Of a stretch of DNA of 64,000 nt, positions 21,693 through 33,660 are shown piece after piece (the stretch's first letter is position 1; every line of letters starts with the position of its first letter). The stretch is taken from contig JAODTK010002654.1 in assembly GCA_026419785.1 (NCBI GenBank), positions 310,001 to 374,000 on the forward strand. The letters run 5' to 3'. The translations under genes and the position numbers were made by a program. Source of the DNA: Sclerodactyla briareus (lineage: Eukaryota; Echinodermata; Holothuroidea; Dendrochirotida; Sclerodactylidae). The notes under the pieces were generated by a model, which ran no database searches, was not told the DNA's origin, and was given only the letters and a program-made list of their open reading frames with translations.

Positions 21693-24600
21693 CGTAGTAC
21701 GGGTCTACCACGCCAGGAGTCGACCAGAATAGTGTCTTACAAAGGTTTAACCTGTGAAGCGAAGAGGAAAAAATCGAATAATAAAGATCATGGGAAATCG
21801 TTCAATAACTCCGTCGAATATTCGAAGCTGATATCTTGGTTGACATTCCGGCAAACGTAATTCCAATAGGCACCAGAACTGATTTTGCACTGATATATAA
21901 TACTATCTAAATCATGATAGTTTAATAATTTTTTCAAATAGACTGTTCTCTGGTCTTACACCTTCGTTAGTTAGTCATTCAAGGGGCCGAATTGTTTCGC
22001 AACACTCGAGTGGACGGTTTGGTTTGCAGAAACAATCATACTACAATACATATATAGGAACGAATTTTACATGACTATCATTTGTGGCGTTTACGGTTTA
22101 CCGCTTCTCGAACCGCTGGGGTTGCGAGGCATTGGAACGATACGACATGAAAATTGAGGACGAGCCCCCATCTTAGGCTTTTTCAGCTACAATCGGAACA
22201 ATGCAATAATGTGGTCCTAACATTTGATGACATTTCATACAAATACGATTATTAATTACAGGTTGTTGAGAAATATTCAATCCACATTGAGCATGACTTT
22301 GTGGTAGTACTACCATTACGTCACAGGTATATTAGGTGATGACCTTCATAAATGATGTTCACACATTACGCTGAAATACCCAGCAAAAGATACAATAAAT
22401 CGTACCTCTCTGTCATAGTCCGGTTTGAAGCAAGGATCTCTTGCCTGAAATATGAAGAAAATATGAAATATAATATTGCAATTTTACCCCCTCCCATTAA
22501 CACCGAATACGATATCACATAAATTGAGGGGACTTCGCATTTATTTCCTTTCATGTCGTGTCGGTATTCTATTCCAACTTCATCCTGTGAATTCATTTGG
22601 TTCTGTGATGATGGAATATTCGAGTTGGCAGAGAGGTTCACTTAGTGGACAGAGCCTTCTCCGCCCAGATGCCACATAAGGAATTATTGGCCTGATCTTC
22701 GAGTACCAACAGGCGCTGCCACTCTACACCTCTCCGAGATTGTCAGAATGCGTTAGGATCGTGATGCGGAAATGCATGATCAGGTATAGATGTTGTGGAG
22801 GGAATTCAGTAGAAGGCCGATGATATCAGCTGAAACACTTGTATAGTTCCCGAGGAATGTTGAACAATTTTAGCACTGAAGAGAAATGCTTGCCATGTGG
22901 ATATAGTCCTTTAGTGCAAGTAGAACGCCATTTTCAGATCTCCTTCAAATAATCGATAATAGGTAATCGATGGTTCTGTTGTCGAGACCAATCTCGGCTT
23001 CGAATTGCCCAGTCTCGGTTCCGGAACGAAACTGCCGATATTTTCAGACCACGGACTCCAAACTTTAGACTGGTATCGGCTCTTGCGATTTCGACAACAT
23101 CAAAAAAAAAAAGGAAAAAAAACATGGCAATGATTCCAAAATTTTGCTATCAGATGTTACTGCAATTAAACTAAATGACCCGAAATGGCAATCGAACGGA
23201 TGGTGATTAAGAAAAGAAATGTAATACCAGCCATTTACCAGTGGTGACATCCAGGCGATGCCACCTAAGGATCGCAAACCAATCAACTGTAAAAGAGAGA
23301 AGAGTAAGAGTAAAGAAATTCTCGACTGATATCACCTCTGGGGTGGATGGGCTCGCGTGTGCGTAGGATCAAAACCTCGCAAAAACATTAGATTCACAGG
23401 CTGCCATGTATTATGGACTTTTTATTCTCAGCAATGAGAGAATTAAAATCGCAGCATTGTTGGCTCTGATGTCTTTTAGTTATAGGCATACAGATATAGG
23501 AACATAGTAGATGAGCGTTTCCTGTCACGCCTAGCAAAGCAATACCTACTTGAACACTTTACACTATGAATACATGGTTAATTAACGACGGAATGGAGTT
23601 CTCCGCCTAACACAGGCTATTCCGTGACACGACAGCCATTGGAGATGCTGCAACGCAAGTCAGTATCAGATTATAGTGGTGCGGTCGAAATCGTACGCTC
23701 GTAGGAAAACGAAACGAAAACAAAAACGAAAACAAAGAAACTGAAGTTAGCTATGCTCTCAACTAATGAAGACAACTACTGTACTTCTGACCATCGGGCG
23801 GTAATATTCCATTTCATTTAACCTATTTATCGGTAAAAATCTGAAAACACTATTGGCTGGGTGCCTACTAAACTACACTGTTTTTGGAGTGTACTGAGCG
23901 GGGCAGTGACAGTCAGACAGTGGATACGTTTTCGCTGGATACGCTGGATTCGCTGGATACGTTTTCGCTGCCAAATCACTCTGCGCTTGTTGCAACGACG
24001 CTCCTCTGTAAAACATTTCTCTGCTGGCATAGTTTGTCGTTGTTTGTTTCTCCCATTGTAATTAAGTATGAATATGTGCCAGTGGAGTTTTTCTCGCTAA
24101 TAAGTTGAGGTTTTCGATGCTTAGAGCTTTAACTTATTCCAGGCTCTAGGGAATCTATCAATTTTTTTTTTCATGAAAGGATCCAATGTGGTCAACATAC
24201 GTGTTTTCGCATGAAAACAGGTAACAATGACCATTTTTGTTTAGCTCATCCCGAAATGTTTTTCAAGGTATTTGGAGATATAGCTAAATATAAAAAAAAA
24301 CAAGAAGAGACAATAAAACTAATATCCAGCAATATAGTCTACGCATGAATTATGCGCTCTCTCTGATAAGAGAGTGCCACTATCGAGAGACGGAGCGCGC
24401 GTGTGCGTGTATGTAGGTGTGTATGCGTGTGTGTGCGTATGTATGATTGTCGTGTAGTTATTCAAGGCCTCAATCCCCACCGGGAGGAAAGTGTTGTGTG
24501 CCGCGGCAGCTAGTAGAACATGATTGCTCGAGAAAATTACTCACGTATCACGTTTCGAGATCGATAGACGGCAAGCGTGTCTACGTCACATGACTCCGGG

Positions 24601-25136
24601 AGCACGCAGTTCTCGAATCTGTATGAGAATCAAAAGTATCCTAGCAATGCAATTCGAAAAAGGCTTGGGTTTTCCCCCACAAACAAGGAGGTTATTTACC
24701 CTTTAACCGTGACGTGGCACAATTTGTCCTGGTGTCAAGTATTAACGAGGCTTGCTCTTCACGTCGAGCGAAACAGACGCAACACACGCCGATAAGAAAA
24801 GAAATCAATGTTGTTATTTTCTTCCACCAATAAAACTTTGATAATTGCCAACTGGATCCAGGCTCACGAAAACTTCCATTCTGGAACTCAGTGATACAAA
24901 TACCTGTACATACAAATAATACACCAATGAACAAACCACCGCGATGATTCTATAAACTCATCGACTGACTTGATAGGATAAATGAATATCCATGACAAGA
25001 AAATAAAATGTTTCAACCCTCCGGCAGTCAAATGTGAAATCACGTGACTGGGCATTCAGTCTTTCGCGTGTATAGGGCGTTTTCAAATCCCCTGTAATGC
25101 ACTCGAAATAAATAACTAGAAACTAGTGTAACTCAC
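21693..25136. other. long gap, possible microexons but no supported gene
   Basis: On the minus strand there are splice-like signals around small open pieces at 23239-23286 (CAG before, GTAAAT after, 16 codons) and 22403-22447 (CAG before, GTACGA after). A further CAG-bounded open frame lies near 24692-24902. They lie downstream of the NLR exons on the same strand. I see no family signature, so I do not call them genes. A short GGATACG/GCTGGATACG tandem lies at 23921-23970 and a GT-rich tract at 24398-24445. Confidence 0.35.
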
Positions 25137-25346
25137 TTTATGTATGTTAGGTTTGGACACTTGGACGTGAACTCGACAAAATCATGGAACATTTCCTTTG
25201 TGAACATCCTCTTCCGCTGGTCTACGGTCAAATGCTGAAGCGTCGACAGTTATCGGGAGACGGAAACCGGTGACTAGTAACATCTCATCTCTCTCCAGGT
25301 CTATACCCCTGTAACAGGTGTTTATCAACAGATCCTTGATCGGAAC
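25137..25346 (-). pseudogene. NLR gene, exon after the NACHT exon (start of LRR region)
   Basis: On the minus strand, TTCATCCTCGCAG is followed at 25346 by an exon reading VPIKDLLINTCYRGIDL, then RDEMLLVTGFRLPITVD. After one frame change it reads LQHLTVDQRKRMFTKEM and then FTSKCPNLTYIK. It ends TAAA/GTGAGT at 25137. Deuterostome NLRs often have a similar '...GDEMLL.SGFRLP...' linker and then leucine-rich repeats, so this is the linker and first LRR-like segment. The previous exon ends in phase 0 and this one begins in phase 0, which supports their being one gene. The frame change near 25228 breaks it. No further LRR exon was found with confidence downstream. Confidence 0.65.
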
Positions 25347-25991
25347 CTGCGAGGATGAACAGATAATAGTTCTGATAGACAGTATAGGTAGCCAAATGCC
25401 CTTGACCCTTTCTCTTCACAATCATCTCAACATCATGGGATGAGAGGGAATCTATTTAAGACGGATATCCAGCCGGTACATTTGTGCTATATGTGTTAAT
25501 CAAATTTCTGTGCCCGTGAAACTGGACCATATTCTGAGAGACCAAAGCTTTCACCGAAAAAGAACACATCTCCACAGTCCTAAATGATATGAGTTGTCAT
25601 TCAAGAGACACCACGCTAGAGGTACAAATTCCGAGAATAAACGAGACCTAAATGAAATTGACGTTGGCGTTTAATTGGAATTATGTCGACTCGTTTACGA
25701 GTACGGAATAGGTTATGTGCTGCCCCTCTTCTGCACTAATGCCGTTGAACAATGACATTTTCGTTCACTGCACTGACGAAAATTAGAGGTAATTATTAGA
25801 GGGAGAGAGCTTTCTTCACACCCCTGGGAGGCCGTCAAGCATACAACATAGACATCTTTCGGGCTCATTTAATCGTGTGTGTTCTGAATCAGTGCCCGAG
25901 CGGATGCACGGAACTGTCAGAATTACTTTCTAGCTAACCCCACCCCAATACTATAGGTATATGGTAGCGTGGTACGTTAAAAACTACTCAC

Positions 25992-27488
25992 TCCGTAGTC
26001 GGAGGCTACCACCAAGGCTTTTATCGCCGACTCGTGCATCAGAGGTCTGTCGTGTACCCCGACTTCGCTCATCTCAGCGCACCAGGTCTCCAGTAGATCC
26101 AGCTTGTCGAGCCATACTGCTCCAGGTAGCAGAGCTCCGCGAAGCTATGGTAATCCACTGGGATCTTCAACCACTGTACGATCTTCTCTGATGCTGTAGG
26201 ATTCATCCCGCTCGCGAACAGCCACCTTTAGGGCGCTTCCCTGGGCACCAGATTGTCCAGTAGCTCTTCGTTATACGAGACCCGATACTCGTGGCACAGC
26301 GAGCGATCCCGGGGCTGCGATATCACTGTTGCCAGAAACTTCGCAGCGTACCATTCGGCAAATAGTTTGTGGTTGAACTTCACCTTTTCAATGTTTGACG
26401 AACTATCTCGCAGGAGCACTCCCAGTCTGAGATAGTAGTCGAGTTTACGCTTTCCTATCTGTTCCTGCAAAGAGATCCTGTCATAAAGTCCTTCTTCTTC
26501 CCCGTATTCGTAAATTTGGGTAAATGCTACTTTACCGAGAGCATAATCATCATGATCATCGCTATGCACTGGTTCACAAGATGCGGCAGTTTCATTTTCT
26601 TGTTTGTTCTTTAGGTGCGTCTCAAGACTTTCTATTATGCAACGAAAGAAACTCAAGACCGAGTCGAATGTTTGCGAATGTTGTTTTCTGAGGGCTAAAT
26701 GGGAAAATAACCGAATAGAACATCGGAACCTTGCAGAGGTCTTTGAATGAGGTCAGCTCGTAGTTCATGAAGGTCTCTAGATCGCTATCCTCTGCACCTC
26801 CGCTTCATGACTTGCAGCAGCATTTGCGAGATATCCTCTTGTGTGCCAAATTGTCAAAACTGCTAGCCGGATCCTCACTGTCCCCGTCGTAGACGTATCA
26901 CGCGGTGCGACTGAATGTCCTTGTCATGAGGAATTCCTGGACAATGGAATTCGTTTCCACTTTGACGTCGCTGAAGAGATTGGGAACAGTTTCGTCATCA
27001 ACATACTCTTCATATCCGTCGATCATTATCATTACTAACTTACACTTGGAGATGATTTCTCTTATATCATCGACACTCAAAGATGTTTCTCTAGGTAATA
27101 AAAACTTATGAATGAGTCATGAATTGATTTCGCATTGATAAGGTCTCCCCATTTCAGGTATCGAGATGTCCGACCGTTCAACGAACGTGGATGACCTAAA
27201 CCTTTACACCATTCTTTGATAATTCGAATTCCTAGCATCGATTTGCCATAGCCGGGACCGCCTCTATAATGCCGACTGTATCATCTGCAAATAAATCATG
27301 GAGGGACTGGACCGGTTTCCATTCTGGTTCTCCGCTCAGTGGCTCTCCCGCGACTATTTCTATGGTGCTGTCGACGAAAAATTCTTGCTCATCAGGACTA
27401 GTTGTCCGGCCGTAAGGTACCGGGAGAACCTCTCCATACAGGTCCCCATTGTAACCTGCTTCAGCTGCTGGAGTAAGCTCTTTTCTTC
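25992..27488 (-). pseudogene. NACHT-domain NLR, central exon, multiply disrupted
   Basis: This is an intracellular pattern-sensor-type NTPase exon. It begins after a CTTTCTTCTCACAG acceptor (27489/27488). In order: an acidic linker with QEFFVDSTIEIVAGEPL; the P-loop GGPGYGKSMLGIRII (27262-27220, Walker A); HKFLLPRETSLSVDDIREI; Walker B KLVMIMIDGYEEYVDD (about 27050-27000); FLMTRTFSRTA (sensor-1-like); LETFMNYELTSFKDL; the winged-helix-side motif KFNHKLFAEWYAAKFLA (about 26385-26330); and EMSEVGVHDRPLMHESAI before a donor GGA/GTGAGT at 25992. It cannot be read through. Frame changes occur near 27263, 27093, 26702 and 26110, and TGA stops at 26898 and 26805. Both stops could come from CGA by a C-to-T change. 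This is most likely a pseudogene; assembly indels are the alternative. N-terminal effector exons (death or similar) were not found. Confidence 0.85.
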
Positions 27489-27714
27489 CTGTGAGAAGAA
27501 AGGAAAGAGATTGATTACTGAATCACACGTGGGCGGATGATGTTCGCTATTATACAGTACATCCTGTGCATTAGTTGTGGGTATTGTGAGAAAGTAAATG
27601 TGTAGCATCGAACACCTTTTTAGAGGACCAATCACACTTCACTATATCTGTCTGCACGACCCAGTTTTTTTTTGTTTACTGGTATACCTTCTCAAAGATA
27701 AGGCGTTTCATACT
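27489..27714. other. intron or upstream flank of the NLR exon
   Basis: A polypyrimidine stretch for the NLR exon lies at 27490-27520 on the minus strand. No upstream coding exon was recognised. Confidence 0.4.
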
Positions 27715-28080
27715 GGTGGGGGTGGGGGGGGGGGGGGGGGGCGGGGGAAGAGTACTATTCAAGGGAAGCACTACCATAGGTTGGCGCGGAGTGTATCAAG
27801 AACATTTTTGGTTGCACAAGCCCCCCAGATGGCCGGAAATGACTTCTCCCAGGCGTTTCTGGCTGCATGTTCCGAGCTTCAAACCTGGGCTTTTTGTGAT
27901 CACAAATTTCGTAATCGGTGGAAAATTTGAACACACAGACCTCGGTCTCATTGTGGCCAAAAAGTTTACAAATTTGTGCGTCACACTACTGCTCACTAGT
28001 GCACGCGAAGCGCGCAAATTTTCCCTTGGGTTTCCTCCGGCGCATCTGGGCAAACAGGATCTCACTAAAAAAAATAGGGA
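27715..28080. repeat. GC-rich MITE-like element
   Basis: It starts with a G run (about 27716-27748), has GGTTGGCGCGGAGTGTATCA, and has near its other end the phrase GCACGCGAAGCGCGCAAATTTT. It then has GGCGCATCTGGGC. The layout matches the other G-run plus 'CGCgaaGCGCG' elements in this window. Confidence 0.5.
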
Positions 28081-29049
28081 CATTTAGGTAGCTTTGGCTC
28101 CACTGTCCCCAACTCATGATATAACCTCATGCCCGAGAGAGCGGGACCTTCCGAGTAGTAGTCACCCTGGAGAAAACAAACAAAGTCCGCATGTCTGATA
28201 GCCTAGGCTACTGCAGTTCCAAATCGGCCGTGGTCGAAGGATGAATGAAGTAAGCGGAACAGAGGCAAAAAGGTTTATATTAAAGAAAAAATAAGGTGAT
28301 TGTAGTTTTCAACGTCAATGAGATGTTGTTGTATAATTTCAACCTTCACAAATATGTATAAGCTAGGGGGACAATGAGGCAGACGGTTCCATAGAGCAAA
28401 CGGAAACAATACCCATCACCACCATTTACACGCGCAAAGGACGAACTTTGTCAACTTTTTAGTGCATTCGAGGTTAATTTGGCACAATTAGTGCCTTTCT
28501 TGTTATAATCGTTATGTGGAATAGCCCCCCCCCCCCCTTAGATTTGACGGATCACATTTTCCATTTCCCAAATACCGTAATTGTTGAACTGAACGACTTA
28601 TCGATGTAACGTTACGTAGTTTGCTTCGAAGGTATTGCGATGGCTAGTATTTAAATGACCACACAGACTCCCCCCCTTGTTCAGCTTAACATTTGAAACG
28701 ACCTTGCAGTAGAACGATAAGAGTCCTCAAGTGTGACGGGCACCTAAATGACGGTATTCGCCTGCTGACCGGGTGACCAATTTATAAGGCCCCTACATAT
28801 CATCGAGAATGATTTTCTCTTCAATTTAGAGAGTAGACATGTCTATCTGAAATGACATATCAGAATTATGCAAATAATATAGTGAATTATATGGAATTAT
28901 TAGACGATACATCCTGATGGTATTTCTGCTAGATATTGATGAATTACACCTGTAATTTAAATATGGAACGTTGGCGTCACAGCGAGAAAATATATTTGTT
29001 CACTTCAGTATTCTGCCGCCTAATCTTGGAATTCAGAAATCCCAAGATT
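28081..29049. other. intergenic, no gene recognised
   Basis: Mixed AT-rich sequence with a C run near 28525 and another near 28670. No gene seen. Confidence 0.4.
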
Positions 29050-29512
29050 ACCCATTCTGGTCTCCCTACTCAGCCGCCTGAGCAGCAACATGCGGCGAAA
29101 AACTCCACCAGACGCCCCACAGAGAAAAGGAGGTCCCGAACTCTGGGTGGAGAAGACGCCCCATGCCCCGCGACATGTCGCGGCCAGAAGGGAGCAGAAC
29201 AGGCAAAGCTACGGTCATGTTAAGAGGGAGCAGCAACCAAAGTTGACAAACTCAGAGGGGAAAAGACTTTGAAATCGCCGCACTGGAAAAACCTGGCCCT
29301 TGCAAGCATCTGATGAACCAATGTGTTTCCAATGCGAGGGTTCTCAGGGAGAACCACCGTGCCCGGTGGGCTGAGGCTGACCGTTAGTGCAGTTCCGCGG
29401 GTATGGAGAGGGGCGGTCCGCTTGCCCCAGAAGGCTGTTCGATTGAAGGCGGCAGGTGGGTGCGGCTAGATGAGACCAGGCAAGTGTTGAAGTGAGTGAG
29501 TGAGTGTTGGTC
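29050..29512 (+). mobile_element. non-LTR element with (GTGA)n tail, second copy
   Basis: The 3' third matches the element at 20410-20725 (CGGCAGGTGGGTGCGGCTAG, then GTGA units at about 29492-29508). The 5' part has an open frame of basic composition (PPEQQHAAKNSTRRPTEKRR), which may be the remnant of a LINE protein. The two copies differ in tail length. Neither has a recognisable reverse transcriptase. Confidence 0.5.
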
Positions 29513-29812
29513 CATTGTCCTAAATAACATAAAATGAAAAACCGATGTAAATAAATTTGACGTTCGACATCGATATCTTGGCGATGAAAATTTTTAGAAG
29601 TATGCTGTAATGAAAAGTTTTGTTCGTCTGCGGTGGAGTAGGTGGAGTATGGAAAAGTATCAAAATCCGAAGATGACCATTTCGGTTTGCAAGTCGTCAA
29701 GCATCAACGCGGTCAGTTTTCATGATGGAAAGTTTTCAGGGGCAATCTGCCAAATGGAATGGTTAGCAGTGAATTCTAATCACCTCGTTGACTATATCCG
29801 AGGGAACCCCTA

Positions 29813-29918
29813 CCCTAAACCCCTTATTGCACCAACAGGTGTTTCCCATACCCCTAAACCCCTTATTGCACCAACAGGTGTTTCCCATACCCCTAAAACC
29901 CTTATTGCACCAACCCAG
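29813..29918. repeat. 39-bp minisatellite, about 2.8 copies
   Basis: The unit is CCCTAAACCCCTTATTGCAC followed by CAACAGGTGTTTCCCATAC. It starts at about 29813, 29852 and 29891 with one or two differences. The unit includes CCCTAAACCCC, reminiscent of plant-type telomere words, but only once per unit. Confidence 0.9.
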
Positions 29919-30164
29919 GTTCATATACAGGTATATGGGTGATATCTTCATATGTATAACGGTGATGAATTTGTACTTTCTCCAATTCTTTGGCCCCTGT
30001 AATATTACCTCTTCCGTATATATATGAAACTGTCCCATAAGGTATAGGATTCCTGAGAAAACAACGGAGAACCCCAAAGAGACGACGTTTCACCCCACCC
30101 AAAACTACCCTCATAAACAAATCACTAGCTCTACCCCCGATTTTTTTGGTGTTTTTGCAGTTTT

Positions 30165-30431
30165 GTGTGTCATAAAAACGCAGAGCCAAACGAAAATAAC
30201 CAAACAGAGAACCCAAAACCTTGTATTCTAGCCGAGGAGGTACATGATGCGTGGAGAAAAATTACATACGCGGAACTGAATCCATTCACAAACAAAAGGA
30301 ATTTACGGGCGCCCGACGACACATCCTGCAAGGAAAGGGAATTTCAGGTTTGCAAATATTTGTTGTCTAGGTTTTGCTGTCTCCATACCGATGATAGTAT
30401 GGAGGCATATATGGTGCAAATGCTATCGTGA
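30165..30431 (+). CDS. unrecognised open frame, possibly exonic
   Basis: An 88-codon frame with protein-like composition (EEVHDAWRKITYAELNPF, then CKYLLSRFCCLHTDDS). It ends in a stop at 30431. I recognise no family, and no convincing splice sites fix its ends. Confidence 0.2.
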   Translation: MCHKNAEPNENNQTENPKPCILAEEVHDAWRKITYAELNPFTNKRNLRAPDDTSCKEREFQVCKYLLSRFCCLHTDDSMEAYMVQMLS

Positions 30432-30969
30432 ACATAGATTGTCGTAACATAATATCAATAGATTTAACTATATAACTCCAACCTGAGAAGGGATTGACCG
30501 AACGCGGCCTCCCTTCATACAGTCAGGGTGATTCGTCAGAACTAACGAACATTACACTAAAAGCTCTAACGAATACTTGTGCATAGGCCGCACGCCATTT
30601 AACGACATTTGGGTAATTAAATTAAAGGCTTTTAAATCGTCTTTACAATTCCCTTCGTGGTCTGTTAATCGTAGAAAAGTCATGGATTCGTGAAGATGGC
30701 ATCATATCTACAAAAAAGCCTGTCTTGTGAGAGTTCCACGCCGTTTTTTCGGAAATATTTAAAAGATTTTGTCATCCGAACGATTTTTATTCAAAGTAGT
30801 TGCACCATCACAGTAGTTTCTTGAAGGAGCAATTGTGGCAGGCTTAACAGTTTTGTTCGATCGTGAGACAGTCGTGAAGAAAAGGAAGCCTCTGAATGAA
30901 TAAAAGAATGTCAAGGTGGTGGTCTTCGTTCTATATTAGGCAAAATTACGCAATCCCATTTGATAAGTG
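30432..30969. other. intergenic, no gene recognised
   Basis: No supportable feature seen. Confidence 0.4.
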
Positions 30970-31760
30970 TTGTAGGTATTACATATCATACGTCAACGTA
31001 CGAACCACGAACGTTAGCATTCGTTAATTACAGATGTAGAACTCGACACTGTAATATGTGCGCCGTATTTTGGAATATCAGGTGCTCATGTTGAAAAAAA
31101 TACCAACGAACGAAAGTCATAATGCCCACGTTGACGTATTGGTTATTAGTAAGCCGCGGGACGTACTTAATAACAAGTATATGTACGCAATTGATAATAT
31201 AGAATACGCATGGCATTTATACGTACGAACAAAATGACACATTCACCTGAGTATCGGCACGTAACACTGTTGAGCTATTCTGCGAAATATTATTACCATA
31301 CTCGCGTGCGTAGCAATGTAGCGTACCGATTAGAACGTATGCCGCACGTAGGTAATATCATTGTCTACGTATCACATTACCGTGTACACATTAGGAATAA
31401 CAGCATGAAAATTTGGTGGAGGTTATACGTGCGTATGTCCTTACAAATCGAGTTTTACGTACGCACGTTAGGTTGTTAACGTAAAAATATAACGCATAGA
31501 TGAAATCAAGCGCAGGCAATTACCTATTACTTCATGTCTGAACCGTAGGCATAATCAGAACAGTAAAACAGTGTTTTGTAGACCCAGTGCTATTTATTTA
31601 TACGTACTGGCGTACGGTTATTATGTAAGATGTACGTAAGGACGTAATATCGATATGTAAGTACCATGACAATATTACGTAAATGGGTAATACTCTCACA
31701 TGAGTACGGTGATAACTGTTACGTGAAGCCTTACGCACCTGCGTACAAGTCCCTAATAAC
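30970..31760. other. ACGT-enriched block
   Basis: By eye about 20 ACGT words, many as TACGTA, GTACGT or CGTACG, lie within roughly 790 bp. About three would be expected by chance. They occur in an otherwise AT-rich sequence with no simple period. Because ACGT contains CpG, which is often depleted in methylated animal DNA, such retention is unusual. Open frames here are compositional. Confidence 0.6.
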
Positions 31761-32639
31761 AACAGCCATTAACCTGGTCCCTCTCATCATCTAGCCGGTA
31801 ATATGCTATCACTATCAAAGCGAAACTTTTTGCACTAAGTCTACTGAAAAGCAATTCATGACTGAAATGAAACATCAGCCGTTTCCAAATTCGTTACTTC
31901 GGACGAATAATTAATTAGAGTATTCGCACTTCTGACGAAATCACCCGGACTGTTCAAAAACACAGCAAACGATGTATATACTATCAGCACAGGGAAGTAC
32001 TAGGGCACTTGTTGCAGTTGATCGATTGGGGTCTTGGAAAATCCCGAGCCGTCTCCGCTTGCCGCCAATTAATCGCAGTGTGTCATCCAAATTATCTGAG
32101 TCGGCTCGTCTGCATATTAAGAAGATGTATGCTCCGCATTACATCACACCGCTCCAATCCGGGTTTAGGCGTAATTCGACGCATAAGCCAATACTAGGCA
32201 GTCTTGGCACAATTTGTCCGAGCAAACACTAACGCGTTCACGCAAAAGTCAATGTGAGCTCACACGAGAGATGTCGAGCAGCAGGGGACCAGTTTGGGCC
32301 ATCCGTTCACTGTGGCATCCGCTTACAGCCTCGCCATGCCCAAAACCTTATGCATGACGCTACGCAACAAGCAAACAACATGAGGAGTTGCCGCCTCTCG
32401 GGTGAGGAAGGAATACACTGACCTTGGGGAAGTTGCAGAAACAACTGACAGCTTCGAACCGTTCTCAGTGATGAAAGTTCAGCAATATTATCACAGGCAT
32501 TATGCCAACGAGGATGGCAATGTCCGGAACTTTCGGATGGAAAGACCATGGTACAGATGATGGAAGACAATCAGTTTGTTCCTACTATCACATTAACGGA
32601 GTTTGAAGGCAAGACTATCGAGCAAATAACGAAACAGTT
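31761..32639. other. unassigned, possibly coding-derived
   Basis: Two overlapping plus-strand open frames (31972-32232 and 32009-32197) have mixed composition. No family recognised. The sequence may belong to the same decayed element as 32640-33060. Confidence 0.3.
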
Positions 32640-33060
32640 TATGCAGATCGTTAGCCTTCCATTGGTTCCTCGTTGTCTCAAAGATAGATGATCTTAGGTT
32701 GGATGATGAACTCTGTCTCTACAGGATGTCCCCTTTTGTTCAAAGGAGGGATTTAACTCAAACGTGTAAATGGAAGAAGGGGAGTACCTACTAACTGGCT
32801 ATTGCACACGAATGTGCTTCTTGACTACTTGTCGAACACTCATGGGACGAGCAACTATCGTGTTCGATGGTTCGAGGTTTGACTAAGTAGCAAGGACTGT
32901 ACTCATCAGCGGTGAAGTGAAAATCTCACAAAATTTGCTGGGAACGAGTGGGACTTTCCTGCCAAAAAAGGAGGCAACATGCTGTGCGATGATCTAGCTA
33001 ATCATGAAACGAATGTGACAGAAAGGAAGGCTGTGAGTCTATTCAGGCAGAAGCCATCAA
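32640..33060 (+). pseudogene. decayed transposon-type ORF with ATIVFDG motif
   Basis: Across three frames I can follow WKKGSTY..LAIAHEC (about 32771), then LMGRATIVFDG (about 32841-32873), then ISGEVKISQN. This order recalls a large family of uncharacterised invertebrate proteins with '(W)P.GST...YG.ATVVFDGY' that travel with mobile elements. Stops and frame changes interrupt it. The assignment is from memory of the family pattern and is tentative. Confidence 0.3.
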
Positions 33061-33660
33061 TATGTCTGAAAAAAAAAAACCAACTGGAACACGAATCTTC
33101 TTTCTGCTATTCTATTCACATGTTTCCAATTTGCCGCACCTAATTTCCGCTCTGACAAGGTGAATCCTGCGTCTGCAATATCACGGTTCTCAAGCCGGTG
33201 TCTTCGCGAAGCAGGTTGTAATGATCTGTTGTTTCTGCGTGCCTTTAGGGAGCGATTCATGTCCCGGGAATACTCAGGATAGACAGAAGTCGGGGTTTCG
33301 CACAAATCGGCAATATAGAAAGACACTACCAGACTGTTCAAAACATTCTCTCCCCCAAAGCCAGTCCGCATGTTGTGTAAGGTCCTTTCAATCTTTGTTC
33401 AAATGCGATCAGGCATCTCTTAGAGATGTGAGAGCTTTAGCGTTAGTAAACGCCAGAATGACTTCCACTTACTCACGCCTCGGCCTTAAATTTAATTCAT
33501 TGAAGGACTTACTACTAGGAGTGGATGGGATGTCAGTGATGAAATTGTGCCATAATGATGGCAGTGGGTGTAAGGGAATAACTTGTTTTCCAGTGATGAC
33601 GAAAAAAGCCGTTCCAGATGCATTGATTAAGAAGATAATTCATTGCGACTGATCGGAGGA
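33061..33660. other. unassigned open frames
   Basis: A plus-strand frame (33221-33652, 143 codons) and an opposing minus-strand frame (33057-33371) overlap. Neither has a recognised motif. One could be the continuation of the decayed element just upstream. Confidence 0.3.

Noticed and set aside
21508..21860. Tyr/Ile/Leu-rich open frames
   Set aside because: They are translations of the (ATT)n microsatellite.
24692..24934. Membrane-protein exon on the minus strand (ISFLIGVCCVCF segment)
   Set aside because: There is an acceptor-like CAG, but no donor, no family match and no link in phase to the NLR exon upstream.
29813..29918. Interstitial telomere repeat (CCCTAAACCCC)
   Set aside because: The telomere-like word occurs once per 39-bp unit and is not tandem by itself; animal telomeres are TTAGGG.
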